A stretch of DNA of 64,000 nucleotides from SPCO01 sp964579825 (GCA_964579825.1 CAZOHT010000001.1:127448-191447), one strand, 5' to 3'. Numbered from the stretch's first letter, positions 25,713 to 34,044 are shown. The notes: generated from the sequence alone by a model not told the origin. Made by a program: numbers and translations.

Positions 25713-26986
25713 CGATGGAACCGGTCGTCGCCCTGACCCTGGTCATCTTCGTCGCGACCTACGCGCTCATCGCGACGGAGCGGATGGACAAGACCATCGC
25801 CGCGCTCCTCGGTGGCACCACCGTGGTCCTGCTGGGGATCGTCGGCCAGGAGGAAGCGTTCGGGGCGATCGACCTGAACGTCATCTTCCTGCTGTCCGGG
25901 ATGATGGTGATGGCGGCCATCCTGCGACGGACCGGGTTCTTCCAGTGGCTGGCCATCCGATCGGTCAAGGTCGCCGGTGGCGATCCGTTCCGGCTCCTGG
26001 TCGTGCTCTCGGTCGTCTGCGCGGTCCTGTCCGCCCTGATCGACAACGTGACGACCGTCGTCCTCATCGCCCCCGTGACGTTGTACATCGCGACGGTCCT
26101 GCGCGTGTCACCCGTCCCGTTCCTGATCGCCGAGATCCTGGCCTCGAACATCGGCGGGACCGCGACCCTGATCGGCGATCCGCCCAACATCCTGATCGGA
26201 TCGGCGGCCGGTCTGTCGTTCGTCGATTTCCTGGTCAACATGACGCCGATCGCGGCCGCGATCCTGCTCGTCTTCCTCGCCCTGCTGCGTCCGATGTTCG
26301 GGCGTGACCTCGCGGTCCACGCCGACGTCCGGGATGCCGTCCTGGCGCTCGACGAGCGCGAGGTCCTCGGCGACATCCGCCTGCTGCGACTGAGCCTGTC
26401 CATCCTGGGAGCGACGATCGTCGGCTTCGTCTTCGCGCGGCCGCTCGGCCTCGAAGCTGGGACGATCGCCCTCTTCGGAGCGGCCGTCCTGACGCTCCTG
26501 TCCCGCCTGGAGGTCGAGTCCGTGCTGCGGGAGGTCGAGTGGCCGACCCTGTTCTTCTTCGTCGGGCTGTTCATGCTGGTCGAGGCCGTCGTCCATGTCG
26601 GGATCATCGACTCCGTCGCCGCGTGGCTCATCGACCTGACGGGCGGTGACCCGACCGTCACCACGCTCGGCCTGCTGTGGCTGTCGGGGATCGCCTCGGC
26701 CATCGTGGACAACATCCCGTACACGGCGACGATGATCCCGGTCGTGGAGGAGCTCGGGGCCGCTGGTCTGCCGATCGAGCCGCTGTGGTGGGCGCTGGCG
26801 CTGGGAGCGTGCCTCGGCGGGAACGCGACGATCGTCGGGGCGTCCGCCAACGTCGTCGTCGCCGGCCTCGGCGGTCGAGCCGGTCATCCGATCACGTTCG
26901 GGACCTTCGTGCGCTACGGTGTCGTCGTGACCACGATCTCCCTGGTGATGTCCACCGGCTACCTCTACGTCCGCTACCTGGCCTGA
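25709..26986 (+). CDS. ArsB/NhaD-family ion transporter
   Basis: This 425-residue membrane protein has about 11-12 helices and the ion-transporter (IT) superfamily signature: LIDNVTTVVLIAPVTLYI, then ASNIGGTATLIGDPPNILIG, mirrored in the second half by AIVDNIPYTATMIPVV and CLGGNATIVGASANVVVAGL. This inverted two-fold pattern is typical of NhaD, ArsB and P-type IT proteins. The substrate may be Na+/H+, arsenite or a carboxylate; no arsenic genes are nearby, so a cation or anion role is more likely than ArsB. It is coupled to the CBS gene by a 4-base overlap. Confidence 0.88.
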   Translation: MTMEPVVALTLVIFVATYALIATERMDKTIAALLGGTTVVLLGIVGQEEAFGAIDLNVIFLLSGMMVMAAILRRTGFFQWLAIRSVKVAGGDPFRLLVVLSVVCAVLSALIDNVTTVVLIAPVTLYIATVLRVSPVPFLIAEILASNIGGTATLIGDPPNILIGSAAGLSFVDFLVNMTPIAAAILLVFLALLRPMFGRDLAVHADVRDAVLALDEREVLGDIRLLRLSLSILGATIVGFVFARPLGLEAGTIALFGAAVLTLLSRLEVESVLREVEWPTLFFFVGLFMLVEAVVHVGIIDSVAAWLIDLTGGDPTVTTLGLLWLSGIASAIVDNIPYTATMIPVVEELGAAGLPIEPLWWALALGACLGGNATIVGASANVVVAGLGGRAGHPITFGTFVRYGVVVTTISLVMSTGYLYVRYLA

Positions 26987-26992
26987 CCGGAC

Positions 26993-28246
26993 GTGTTCGC
27001 CCACCTGATCGCCTCCGCGGCCCCCATCGGCCCGGTCGTCCCCGGCCTTCCCGGCGCTTCGGAGGCGCCCCTCTCGGCCCTGTTCGCGGTCTTCCTCCTG
27101 TTCGTCGGGGCGAAGCTCGGGGAGGAGGCCGCCAGGCGGCTGCGCCAGCCGGCGGTCGTCGGCGAACTGTTCGGCGGGTTCGTGGTCGGGACCTACGGCC
27201 TTGGCTGGGTCACGCCGGATCAGACCGCCCTGGTCCTGTCCGAGATCGGCGTGGTGGTGCTGTTGTTCAGCGTCGGCCTGGAGGTCCGGATGGACGACCT
27301 GCTCGCCGTCGGGCGTCCCGCCGTCCTGACGGCCGTGCTGGGCATGATCCTGCCCATCTCGGCCGCCGTCGCCCTGGGCCTGATGATCGGCAGCGAGATG
27401 TCGACGGCGGTCTTCCTCGGTCTCGCGCTGGCCGCCACGAGCATCGGGATCACGAGCCGGGTCCTGGCCGAGATGGGCGTCCTGGACCGGACGTTCGCCC
27501 GGGTGATCCTGGGCGCGGCGGTCATCGACGACGTGGCCTCACTGATCCTCATCGGCCTGGTGTCGAGCTCCGTGAGCGGGGACCTGTCCGCGTCGACGCT
27601 GCTCGTGGCGGTCGCCGCCGTCGGCCTGGTGGGTCTCGGGTTCGCCGCCGCGCGACGAGCACGCGGCCTCTCACGCGATGTGTTCACGTGGCCGATGTTC
27701 GCCGACACGCCGTTGGTGCCGGCATTCATCCTGATGTTCGCGCTCGCGCTGATCTCGGCGGCCATCGGCCTCGCGGCCATCATCGGCGCGTTCGTGGCCG
27801 GCCTGATCATCGCCGAGACCGAAGCGCGCGAGGAGCTCGAGCACGAGATGCACTCGCTCGGCCAGATCTTCATCCCGTTCTTCTTTGCCGTGACCGGAGC
27901 GCAGCTCGACCTTGGGGCGCTGCTCGATCCGGCCGTCGCGGGCCTGGCCATCGCGCTGGCCGTCATCGGGATCCTGACCAAGCTCTTCGGCGGCATCGTC
28001 GGGGCTTGGGCGACCGGACGATGGTCGGCGATCGCGGTCGGATCGGGGATGGTGCCGCGCGGCGAGGTCGGCATCGTCGTCGTGAACCTCGGTCTGGTCG
28101 CCGGCGTCCTGTCCGGCGCCACCTTCAGTGCGGTGTTGGTCGCCGTCGTCATCACGACCGTGGCGGCCCCGTACATGCTGGCCGTGGCGGTCCCGCGCGC
28201 CACCGAGGAGGCTGCCGCTGCGCCGACCGGCGCGGCCGGGCCCTAG
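26993..28246 (+). CDS. CPA2-type cation/proton antiporter (membrane domain only)
   Basis: The 417-residue protein has about 12 helices with KefB/NapA-type motifs: GELFGGFVVGTYGLGW, the unwound-helix region ATSIGITSRVLAEMGVL, and AAVIDDVASLILIGLV, which carries the adjacent Asp pair of electrogenic antiporters. It has no C-terminal TrkA-N or TrkA-C domain, so nucleotide gating must come from elsewhere, possibly the CBS protein two genes upstream. The GTG start is seven bases after the previous stop. Its TAG shares bases with the stop of the convergent J-domain gene. Confidence 0.9.
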   Translation: MFAHLIASAAPIGPVVPGLPGASEAPLSALFAVFLLFVGAKLGEEAARRLRQPAVVGELFGGFVVGTYGLGWVTPDQTALVLSEIGVVVLLFSVGLEVRMDDLLAVGRPAVLTAVLGMILPISAAVALGLMIGSEMSTAVFLGLALAATSIGITSRVLAEMGVLDRTFARVILGAAVIDDVASLILIGLVSSSVSGDLSASTLLVAVAAVGLVGLGFAAARRARGLSRDVFTWPMFADTPLVPAFILMFALALISAAIGLAAIIGAFVAGLIIAETEAREELEHEMHSLGQIFIPFFFAVTGAQLDLGALLDPAVAGLAIALAVIGILTKLFGGIVGAWATGRWSAIAVGSGMVPRGEVGIVVVNLGLVAGVLSGATFSAVLVAVVITTVAAPYMLAVAVPRATEEAAAAPTGAAGP

Positions 28247-28896
28247 CGCCGGCGGAACAACCCTCGCCGATCCGCCGCCTCGGCCTCGACGGACGTCCGC
28301 CGCCCCGTCCGACGCAGGATCGCGTCGACCTCCTCGCGGTACGGGCGCCCGATCGGCGTCCGGTCGAGCCACTCGATGTACTCGAGATCCCGTCGAGCGA
28401 TCTCGCCGAGCGACCAACCCGCGTAGCGTCCGAAGTTCAGGACACTCCCTGCCGGGTTGCCCGGCGGGACCCCCGCCGCGCCGTACCCGTCGGCCGCACG
28501 CATGGACTCGTGATAGCCGCCTCCGACGTTCGACCGGCCGGAGGTCCAGTCGCGCGACACTTCCTCGGGCGGTCGTGGCGGGGGAGCCGGCCTGCCTTCC
28601 TGGGTCGAGCCGGTCGGGGCTCCGCGCGACGGCGCCCCCGGCATGGCCGACGCCGGGGACCGGGACTCGGACGCCGCGCCGGCTGACCGCTGGCGATCGA
28701 ACGCCGCACGGGCGAGTGGGTCGCCCAGCCGTGCCCAGGCTGCGTTGATCGCCGCCATCCGGGCCTCGGCCTCGAGGCCGGGCATGACATCCGGGTGGTA
28801 CTTGCGCGCGAGCCGGCGATAGGCGGCCTGGATGACCTCGTCCTCGGCCTCCGGGTCCACCTGGAGGATCTTGTAGGGGTCCGTCGGGTCAGCCAC
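28243..28896 (-). CDS. J-domain protein with C-terminal DUF3820-like segment
   Basis: The 217-residue protein starts with a J domain (about 6-68: YKILQVDPEAEDEVIQAAYR, with HPD in RKYHPDVMPG), the DnaK-stimulating module. Next is a disordered Ser/Pro/Arg-rich linker (about 70-150). The C-terminal part contains LNFGRYAGWSLGEIARRDLE followed by YIEWL, which resembles the small domain found in DUF3820 and exonuclease-X-like C-termini (a FGKYKG...YLxWL pattern). There is no zinc-finger or substrate domain of classical DnaJ, so it is a specialised cochaperone. It overlaps the AI-2E-type gene upstream by eight bases. Confidence 0.82.
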   Translation of the reverse strand: MADPTDPYKILQVDPEAEDEVIQAAYRRLARKYHPDVMPGLEAEARMAAINAAWARLGDPLARAAFDRQRSAGAASESRSPASAMPGAPSRGAPTGSTQEGRPAPPPRPPEEVSRDWTSGRSNVGGGYHESMRAADGYGAAGVPPGNPAGSVLNFGRYAGWSLGEIARRDLEYIEWLDRTPIGRPYREEVDAILRRTGRRTSVEAEAADRRGLFRRR

Positions 28897-30157
28897 CGGT
28901 CGGCTCGGGAGGGGCCGCCGGCTCCATTCGACCGGGCGGCAGGGGCCCTAGCCTGGCCACGAGGGCGGCCAGCGCCTCCGGGTCGTCCGGCGACATCCGA
29001 CGGAACAGATAGCGAACGACATCACGCCCGGCGGCCGTGACGGGCAGGGCCAGGATGGCCCCCAGCAATCCGGCCAACGAGCCGCCGATGATGATCGCGG
29101 CCATCACGATCGCCGGGTGGAGTTCCACCGCGTCGCCCTGGATCTTCGGGACAAGGAGGTTGTTCTCGATCTGTTGCACGAGGAGGTACAGCGCCAGCGC
29201 CGCCGCGACCGGCACCAGTCCGGCCGTCGCCGCCAGCAGGACCGCCGGTACCGCCGAGATGATCGGACCGATGATCGGTACCAGTTCCAGGACGCCGGCG
29301 ATGATCGACAGCAGGATGGCGTACCGGCCGAAGACCGGGTCGACGGTCTGGCTCAGGATCATCAGCCCGATGTACGTGAAGATGCCGACCGCGAAGCCGA
29401 GGATCAACTGGCCGCGGACCCACTGGCCGAAGACCCGCTCGACCGACCGGATCACGGCCCAGACATCGAACCGCCAGGCCGCCGGCAGCGAGCGGTCGAA
29501 GGACGCGGTCAGCGCGACCCGGTCCTTGAGCAGGTAGAACACGAAGACCGGCAGGATCAGGTAGGCGAAGACCGCGCCGATGAGACTCCCGGCGCCGCTC
29601 ACGAGCGGGAGCAGGAACGACAGGTCCAGGCCCACGCCGCCTCCGCCGCCACTCCCGATGCCGGCGATGATGTGGTCGATCCACTCACGCAGCGCCGCGG
29701 GCAGCTCCAGGTGCGAGTAGAGGTCGTACAGCTTCTGGAGCTGGGCGCTCAGCTGCTCGGCGAGCGCCGGGAAGTCGGCGATGAAGCGGACCAGCTCGTC
29801 GATCATCGGCCCGACGGTCACCCACAGGAACCCGGTGAAGGCCGCGAGCGCGGTCACGTACACGATGAGGATGGCCAGACTGCGCCGGATCCCGCGGGCC
29901 GCCAGTCGGCGAACGAGCGGGTCGAGCAGGTAGACGAACAGGAGCCCGACGATGAACGGGCGGACCGAATCGCGTGCCATCCACAGCAGGAGGCCCAGGA
30001 CGAGCCCGGCCACGACCAGCAGGACGACCCGAGGCGAGACCGGGGCGAACGCCGTCGGCTCGCCGGCGACGGGCGGGCGGATGAACGGCGGTGGCGGGAT
30101 GCCGGCGCCGCCAGCGCCTTGAGCGGCGACCGGACCGGGTCGGGCGGGCTCGTTCAT
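28889..30157 (-). CDS. AI-2E-type (PerM/YdiK) membrane transporter
   Basis: A 422-residue protein with about eight membrane helices: two N-terminal (about 43-80), a central soluble segment (about 120-180), and a C-terminal helix cluster containing ELVPIIGPIISAVPAVLLA and LVPKIQGDAVELHPAIVMAA, the conserved core of the AI-2E/PerM family. Members export autoinducer-2 or exchange Na+/H+; the substrate here is open. ATG 30157 is chosen because the open frame beyond it has non-coding composition and because a -10-like box lies eight bases upstream, implying a leaderless mRNA. It diverges from the DUF2344 gene. Confidence 0.88.
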   Translation of the reverse strand: MNEPARPGPVAAQGAGGAGIPPPPFIRPPVAGEPTAFAPVSPRVVLLVVAGLVLGLLLWMARDSVRPFIVGLLFVYLLDPLVRRLAARGIRRSLAILIVYVTALAAFTGFLWVTVGPMIDELVRFIADFPALAEQLSAQLQKLYDLYSHLELPAALREWIDHIIAGIGSGGGGGVGLDLSFLLPLVSGAGSLIGAVFAYLILPVFVFYLLKDRVALTASFDRSLPAAWRFDVWAVIRSVERVFGQWVRGQLILGFAVGIFTYIGLMILSQTVDPVFGRYAILLSIIAGVLELVPIIGPIISAVPAVLLAATAGLVPVAAALALYLLVQQIENNLLVPKIQGDAVELHPAIVMAAIIIGGSLAGLLGAILALPVTAAGRDVVRYLFRRMSPDDPEALAALVARLGPLPPGRMEPAAPPEPTGG

Positions 30158-30177
30158 CGTGCCGCAGACTACCAGAC
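30158..30177. promoter_or_regulatory. 20-bp divergent promoter region
   Basis: Only 20 bases separate the two divergent start codons. Minus-strand TAGTCT (30171-30166) ends eight bases before the AI-2E-type ATG. Plus-strand CAGACT (30165-30170) ends seven bases before the DUF2344 GTG. Both spacings imply leaderless transcripts, although the plus-strand box is poor (three of six). Confidence 0.4.
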
Positions 30178-30900
30178 GTGGAGTCCCGCCCAGCCGAGCC
30201 GCCCGAGCCGCGTCCGATCCCCCCGCTGGAGCCTCGTCAGCGCTGGCGCCTGACCTGCCGACGCGCTGCGGACGCGCCGGCCCTCTCGCAGCGTGAGCTT
30301 GCCGAGGCCTGGGATCAGGCGGTCGCCGCGAGCGGACTGCCCGTCGTCGTCGGCGACCCGGCCAAGCCGAAGGCGCGCGTCGTGTTCGGGGCGCCATTGA
30401 CGGTCGGCATGGCCTCCGAAGGGGAGTTGCTGGAGATCGTCCTCACCGAGCGACTCCCGGCGTGGCAGGTCCGCGAGGCGCTGGAACCCGGGATCCCGGC
30501 CGGTTGGACCCTCGTCGACCTCGCGGACGTGTGGCTGGGCGGTCCGGCGCTGGCGGGACGCGTCGCGGCGGCCGACTATCGGATCGTGCTGGATGGCCCC
30601 GCGGACGGCGAAACCGTCGAACGGGCCGCTCGAGCCCTGCTGGCCGCCCGGACCCTGCCGCGCGAGCGGGCCAAGGGCGACACGACCGTCCGCTACGACC
30701 TCCGGCCGTTGCTGGCGGACATCCAGGTCGTGGACCCTGGCCCACCCGTCACGATCCGCGCTCGAACTCGCTTCCACGCAGAACTCGGGACCGGGCGACC
30801 GGAAGCGGTCGTCGCCGCCCTCGCCGACGAGTCCGGCGCAGCCCTGGCCATCGCGACGATCGTCCGCGAGCGGCTGCTCCTCGCGGACGAGGTCGCCTGA
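30178..30900 (+). CDS. DUF2344 / radical SAM-linked protein
   Basis: The 240-residue product matches the TIGR03936 (DUF2344) family: RQRWRLTCRRAADAPALSQR, GLPVVVGDPAKPKARVVFGA and PLTVGMASEGELLEIVL follow the family's conserved order. Such proteins normally stand beside, or are fused to, a radical SAM enzyme, next to an RNase E/G gene and rplU-rpmA. Here rplU-rpmA is 1.9 kb downstream, but the radical SAM and RNase genes are missing and an MFS gene occupies the place. The start is GTG 30178; the open frame to 30091 runs into the divergent gene. Biochemical function is unknown. Confidence 0.78.
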   Translation: MESRPAEPPEPRPIPPLEPRQRWRLTCRRAADAPALSQRELAEAWDQAVAASGLPVVVGDPAKPKARVVFGAPLTVGMASEGELLEIVLTERLPAWQVREALEPGIPAGWTLVDLADVWLGGPALAGRVAAADYRIVLDGPADGETVERAARALLAARTLPRERAKGDTTVRYDLRPLLADIQVVDPGPPVTIRARTRFHAELGTGRPEAVVAALADESGAALAIATIVRERLLLADEVA

Positions 30901-30951
30901 CTCGGCACGGCCACTCGCCGGTCGCGCTGACCGGTACGATGGGGGTGTCCC

Positions 30952-30967
30952 ACGACCGATCGGTCGT
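30952..30967. promoter_or_regulatory. 16-bp palindromic operator candidate upstream of the MFS gene
   Basis: ACGACCGATCGGTCGT is a perfect 16-bp palindrome ending 21 bases before the MFS ATG and 12 bases downstream of a possible -10 box (TACGAT, 30935-30940). Its size and position suit a TetR- or MarR-type repressor. No regulator gene adjoins it. Confidence 0.5.
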
Positions 30968-30988
30968 CAACGACGCTGAGGGCACCCC

Positions 30989-32596
30989 ATGGGACCTGCC
31001 GTGAACGAGCCTGCGACGTCGGCCGCCGAGCCTGCCGGCAGCGACCAACGACTCGCGCTCCTCCTGGCGATGGCGATGTTCGTCCTCGTCGTCGACACGT
31101 CGATCATGAACGTGTCCATCTCAGCGGTCGTCAGCGACCTTGGGACGACCGTCAGCCAGGTCCAGTCCGCCATCGCGCTCGAAGCCCTCGTGTCGGCGGC
31201 GTTCATCCTCATCGGCAGCAAGGTCGGCGACCTCTTCGGGCGGAAGCGGGCCTACATCCTCGGCCTGCTCGCCTACGCGATCGGCGCCGGCGCGATGGCC
31301 CTGTCGCAGAGCGTCACCGCCGTCTTCGTGTTCTGGGCGATCATCGGCGGCCTGGGGGCGTCGCTCCTACTGCCGGCGATGCAGTCGCTCATCCACGGCA
31401 ACTTCGAGGGTGCGGCCCAGAAGCGCACCTATGCGCTGGTCGGTGCTGCCGCCGCGATCGCCGCCGCGATCGGGCCGCTGCTGGGTGGCTTCATCACGAC
31501 CTTCCTCTCCTGGCGCGTGGCGTTCCTTCTTGAAGTCGTGGTGATCGTCGTCGTGCTGTCCGGCGTCCGGCTCATCCGCGACGTGCCGTACACCGGATCG
31601 CGCCGCGTCGACGTCGTCGGGTCGGTCCTCTCGGTGCTGGGTATGGGTGGCCTCGTGCTCGGGATCCTGGCGTGGCAGGAAGGCGGTGAGTCGGTCGGTC
31701 TCCTGATGGCGACCGGCGCCATCTCGCTCGCCGGACTGGCCTGGTGGCTGGTTCGCCGGAAGCGAGCCGGGAGTCCCACGCTCATCGACCCCGACCTGTT
31801 CCGATCGACGCTCTTCCGGCTCGGGATCTCCGGCCAGATGCTCCAGCAGATCGCCCTGGGCGGCGCGATGATCATCCTGCCGATCTACCTGCAGATGGTC
31901 TTCGAGTACAACGCGCTGCAGGCCGGCCTATCCCTCGCCCCGCTGTCGCTGAGCATGTTCGCGACAGCGATCATCGCCGGGAAGCGCTCCGGGGCGCGAC
32001 GACCGAGCAGCATCATCCGAGCGGGCTTCGTGCTGTTGCTCGTCGGGCTGGTCGCGCTGGTCCCGATCATCCCGCGAGCCGATGCCGGCTGGGCCATGGC
32101 CATCCCGCTGGTCGTCGCCGGGACCGGGCTCGGCCTCCTGGTCTCGCAGCTCAACAACTACACGCTGGCCCCGATCGAGGAGGAACGGGTCAGCGAGGCG
32201 GCCGGCGTCAACTCGGCCGCCGGTTCCTTCGGCCTCTCGTTCGGTCTGGCGTTCGCCGGCGCGATCATGCTGGCGACGCTCGCCTTCAGCTTCACCGCGA
32301 TGGCCGAAGCGAGCACGGTCCTGTCTCCCACCGAGCAGCAGCTCGTCGCCGACGCGCTGGAGCACGATGCCGAGGTCATGACGAACACGGATCTCGAACT
32401 GCTGCTGGCGACCCAGCCGGCCGACGTCCAGGCCGAGCTGATCCGCATCAACACAGAGGCCCGCCCGTTCGCCCTGCAGATCGCCTTGCTCGTCCCGATC
32501 CTGGCCGCGTCGCTGGGCCTGCTGGTCTCGTTCCGGATGAAGCGTCAGCCGGACCCGGTCTCATCGGGCGCGGCCGAAGGGATGGTCCTGGGCTAG
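30989..32596 (+). CDS. MFS exporter, DHA2 (EmrB/QacA, 14-helix) type
   Basis: The 535-residue transporter has 14 predicted membrane helices. The motifs are VLVVDTSIMNVSISAVVSDL (motif D1 of 14-helix drug/proton antiporters), GSKVGDLFGRKRAYI (motif A) and LVGAAAAIAAAIGPLLGGFI (motif C of exporters). It probably exports hydrophobic drugs or metabolites using the proton gradient. The ATG has GAGGG six bases upstream. A perfect palindrome just before the gene suggests repressor control. It interrupts the usual DUF2344-rplU neighbourhood, as an inserted gene would. Confidence 0.9.
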   Translation: MGPAVNEPATSAAEPAGSDQRLALLLAMAMFVLVVDTSIMNVSISAVVSDLGTTVSQVQSAIALEALVSAAFILIGSKVGDLFGRKRAYILGLLAYAIGAGAMALSQSVTAVFVFWAIIGGLGASLLLPAMQSLIHGNFEGAAQKRTYALVGAAAAIAAAIGPLLGGFITTFLSWRVAFLLEVVVIVVVLSGVRLIRDVPYTGSRRVDVVGSVLSVLGMGGLVLGILAWQEGGESVGLLMATGAISLAGLAWWLVRRKRAGSPTLIDPDLFRSTLFRLGISGQMLQQIALGGAMIILPIYLQMVFEYNALQAGLSLAPLSLSMFATAIIAGKRSGARRPSSIIRAGFVLLLVGLVALVPIIPRADAGWAMAIPLVVAGTGLGLLVSQLNNYTLAPIEEERVSEAAGVNSAAGSFGLSFGLAFAGAIMLATLAFSFTAMAEASTVLSPTEQQLVADALEHDAEVMTNTDLELLLATQPADVQAELIRINTEARPFALQIALLVPILAASLGLLVSFRMKRQPDPVSSGAAEGMVLG

Positions 32597-32609
32597 ATCC
32601 GTGCCGATC

Positions 32610-32631
32610 GGCGTCGGTCGGGCACGACGCC
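32610..32631 (+). terminator. Weak hairpin after the MFS gene
   Basis: Arms GGCGTCG and CGACGCC pair over 7 bp with an 8-base loop, 14 bases after the MFS stop and before the rplU promoter. No T-tract follows, so termination is uncertain. Confidence 0.3.
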
Positions 32632-32648
32632 CGGGGCACGCCGCACGA

Positions 32649-32677
32649 TTGACCCACGCTCGGCTTCGACGTACAAT
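32649..32677 (+). promoter_or_regulatory. Promoter of rplU-rpmA-rpmE
   Basis: TTGACC (32649-32654), 17 bases, TACAAT (32672-32677): the best sigma-70 promoter in the window. The start near 32684 leaves an untranslated leader of about 87 bases, long enough for an r-protein leader element, with no clear known structure. It contains a short ATG frame of 11 codons ending 21 bases before rplU. Confidence 0.75.
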
Positions 32678-32770
32678 CCGCGTTCGCGCCTCGGCCCGGT
32701 CGAGCGCATCGCCATGTCCGCCGCCGCAACCCTCGCGGCCGGACCTTGAACCGAACCACCCTGAGGATCC

Positions 32771-33433
32771 ATGTACGCAGTCATCGAGACCGGCGGGAAG
32801 CAGTATCGCGTCGAAGTCGGCACCCAACTCGAGGTCGAGCTGCTCGACGTCGAGCCCGGCGCGACCATCAGCCTTGACCGCGTCCTGCTGGTCGCCGACG
32901 GCGACAGCGCGAGCATCGGCCAGCCGGTCGTCACGGATGCGCAGGTCAGCGCGGAGGTGGTCAGCCAGATCCGCGGCCCCAAGACGATCTCGTTCAAGTA
33001 CCGCCCGAAGGCCCGCAGCCGGGTCAAGAAGGGGCACCGCCAGGAGCTGACGGTCCTGCGCATCAGCGACATCGTGCTGGCCGGCAAGAGCGCCGCCGCC
33101 GACTCGAAGCAGGCCGCCGACGCCGCGAAGACGGAGCGGGCCCGCCTCGAGGAGGCCGCCGCCGCGCAGGCCGCCAAGGACGCCGAACTCGCCGCGAAGC
33201 TCGCGGTCGCCACCGAGCCGGCCAAGAAGGCGGCCGCTCCGAAGAAGGCACCGGCCAAGGCGTCCACGAAGGCCGAGGCCGCTCCGGCCAAGGCCGCTCC
33301 GGCCAAGGCTGCCCCGGCTGCCAAGAAGCCCGCGGCGAAGGCCAAGGCCGCTCCGGCCGATGACGCCAAGGCCGCCGCGAAGGCCGACACGCCGGCGAAG
33401 AAGTCCACCCGCGCCACGAAGAAGGACGAGTAG
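32771..33433 (+). CDS. rplU: Ribosomal protein L21 with long Ala/Lys tail
   Basis: Residues 1-103 are a normal L21 (MYAVIETGGKQYRVEVG, then GPKTISFKYRPKARSRVKKG and HRQELTVLRISDIV). The remaining 117 residues are a low-complexity Ala/Lys/Pro tail with KAAPAKAAP-type repeats, probably disordered and basic, which doubles the protein's usual length. The tail may contact rRNA or membrane; its role is unknown. TGAGG lies five bases before the ATG. rpmA follows after five bases. A similar low-complexity segment occurs at the GyrB N-terminus. Confidence 0.94.
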   Translation: MYAVIETGGKQYRVEVGTQLEVELLDVEPGATISLDRVLLVADGDSASIGQPVVTDAQVSAEVVSQIRGPKTISFKYRPKARSRVKKGHRQELTVLRISDIVLAGKSAAADSKQAADAAKTERARLEEAAAAQAAKDAELAAKLAVATEPAKKAAAPKKAPAKASTKAEAAPAKAAPAKAAPAAKKPAAKAKAAPADDAKAAAKADTPAKKSTRATKKDE

Positions 33434-33438
33434 ACCCG

Positions 33439-33723
33439 ATGGCACACAAGAAGGCAGGCGGCAGCGTCAAGAACGGCCGCGACAGCGTCGGTCAGCGACT
33501 CGGGGTCAAGGCCGGTGACGGCCAGACCGTCAGCGCCGGCTCGATCATCGTCCGCCAGCGCGGGATGACGTTCCTGGCCGGTCCCGGGACCGGGCTGGGC
33601 AAGGACTACACCGTGTTCGCGACGGTCGCGGGCAAGGTGAAGTTCGAGCATGCCACCAAGTCCAAGAAGCGCATCCGCGTCATCGCCCTGGATGCAGCCG
33701 AGCCGGTCGCCGCAGGCGCCTGA
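33439..33723 (+). CDS. rpmA: Ribosomal protein L27
   Basis: The 94-residue protein has the L27 core KKAGGSVKNGRDSVGQRLGV and GSIIVRQRGMTFLAGPGTGL. Its N-terminus (MAHKKAGGS) starts directly with the residues that reach the peptidyl transferase centre, so there is no cleavable Firmicutes-type N-terminal extension. It lies five bases after rplU and about 70 bases before rpmE. Confidence 0.97.
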   Translation: MAHKKAGGSVKNGRDSVGQRLGVKAGDGQTVSAGSIIVRQRGMTFLAGPGTGLGKDYTVFATVAGKVKFEHATKSKKRIRVIALDAAEPVAAGA

Positions 33724-33793
33724 CCCGGCCAAGTCGACGACCACCGGCTGGGCTCAGACCCGGTGCGGACGGCGTTCGAGGAGTACCGATCCC

Positions 33794-34009
33794 GTGAAGC
33801 CCGATATCCATCCCACGTACTACGAAGACGCCAAGGTCCACTGCGGTTCCTGTGGCCGCGACTGGACGGTCGGGTCCACCCGCGCCGAACTGCGCGTGGA
33901 CGTGTGTGGCAACTGCCACCCGTTCTTCACCGGCAAGCAGACCATCATCGACACGGCCGGCCAGGTCGAGCGCTTCACGAAGCGCCTGGAGCGCCAGGTC
34001 CGGACCTAG
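33794..34009 (+). CDS. rpmE: Ribosomal protein L31 (zinc-binding form)
   Basis: The 71-residue protein starts at GTG (KPDIHPTYYEDAKVHCGSCG) with GAGGAG ten bases upstream. Four cysteines (CGSC and CGNC) form the zinc site of the C+ type of L31, and HPFFTGKQTIIDTAGQVERF is the conserved C-terminal half. The larger reading frame upstream is a shadow. A strong hairpin with a T-rich tail follows 36 bases after the stop, ending the r-protein unit. Confidence 0.96.
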   Translation: MKPDIHPTYYEDAKVHCGSCGRDWTVGSTRAELRVDVCGNCHPFFTGKQTIIDTAGQVERFTKRLERQVRT

Positions 34010-34044
34010 TCGCGGGTCGCCCCGGCGGCGACTCGCCGATCCGT

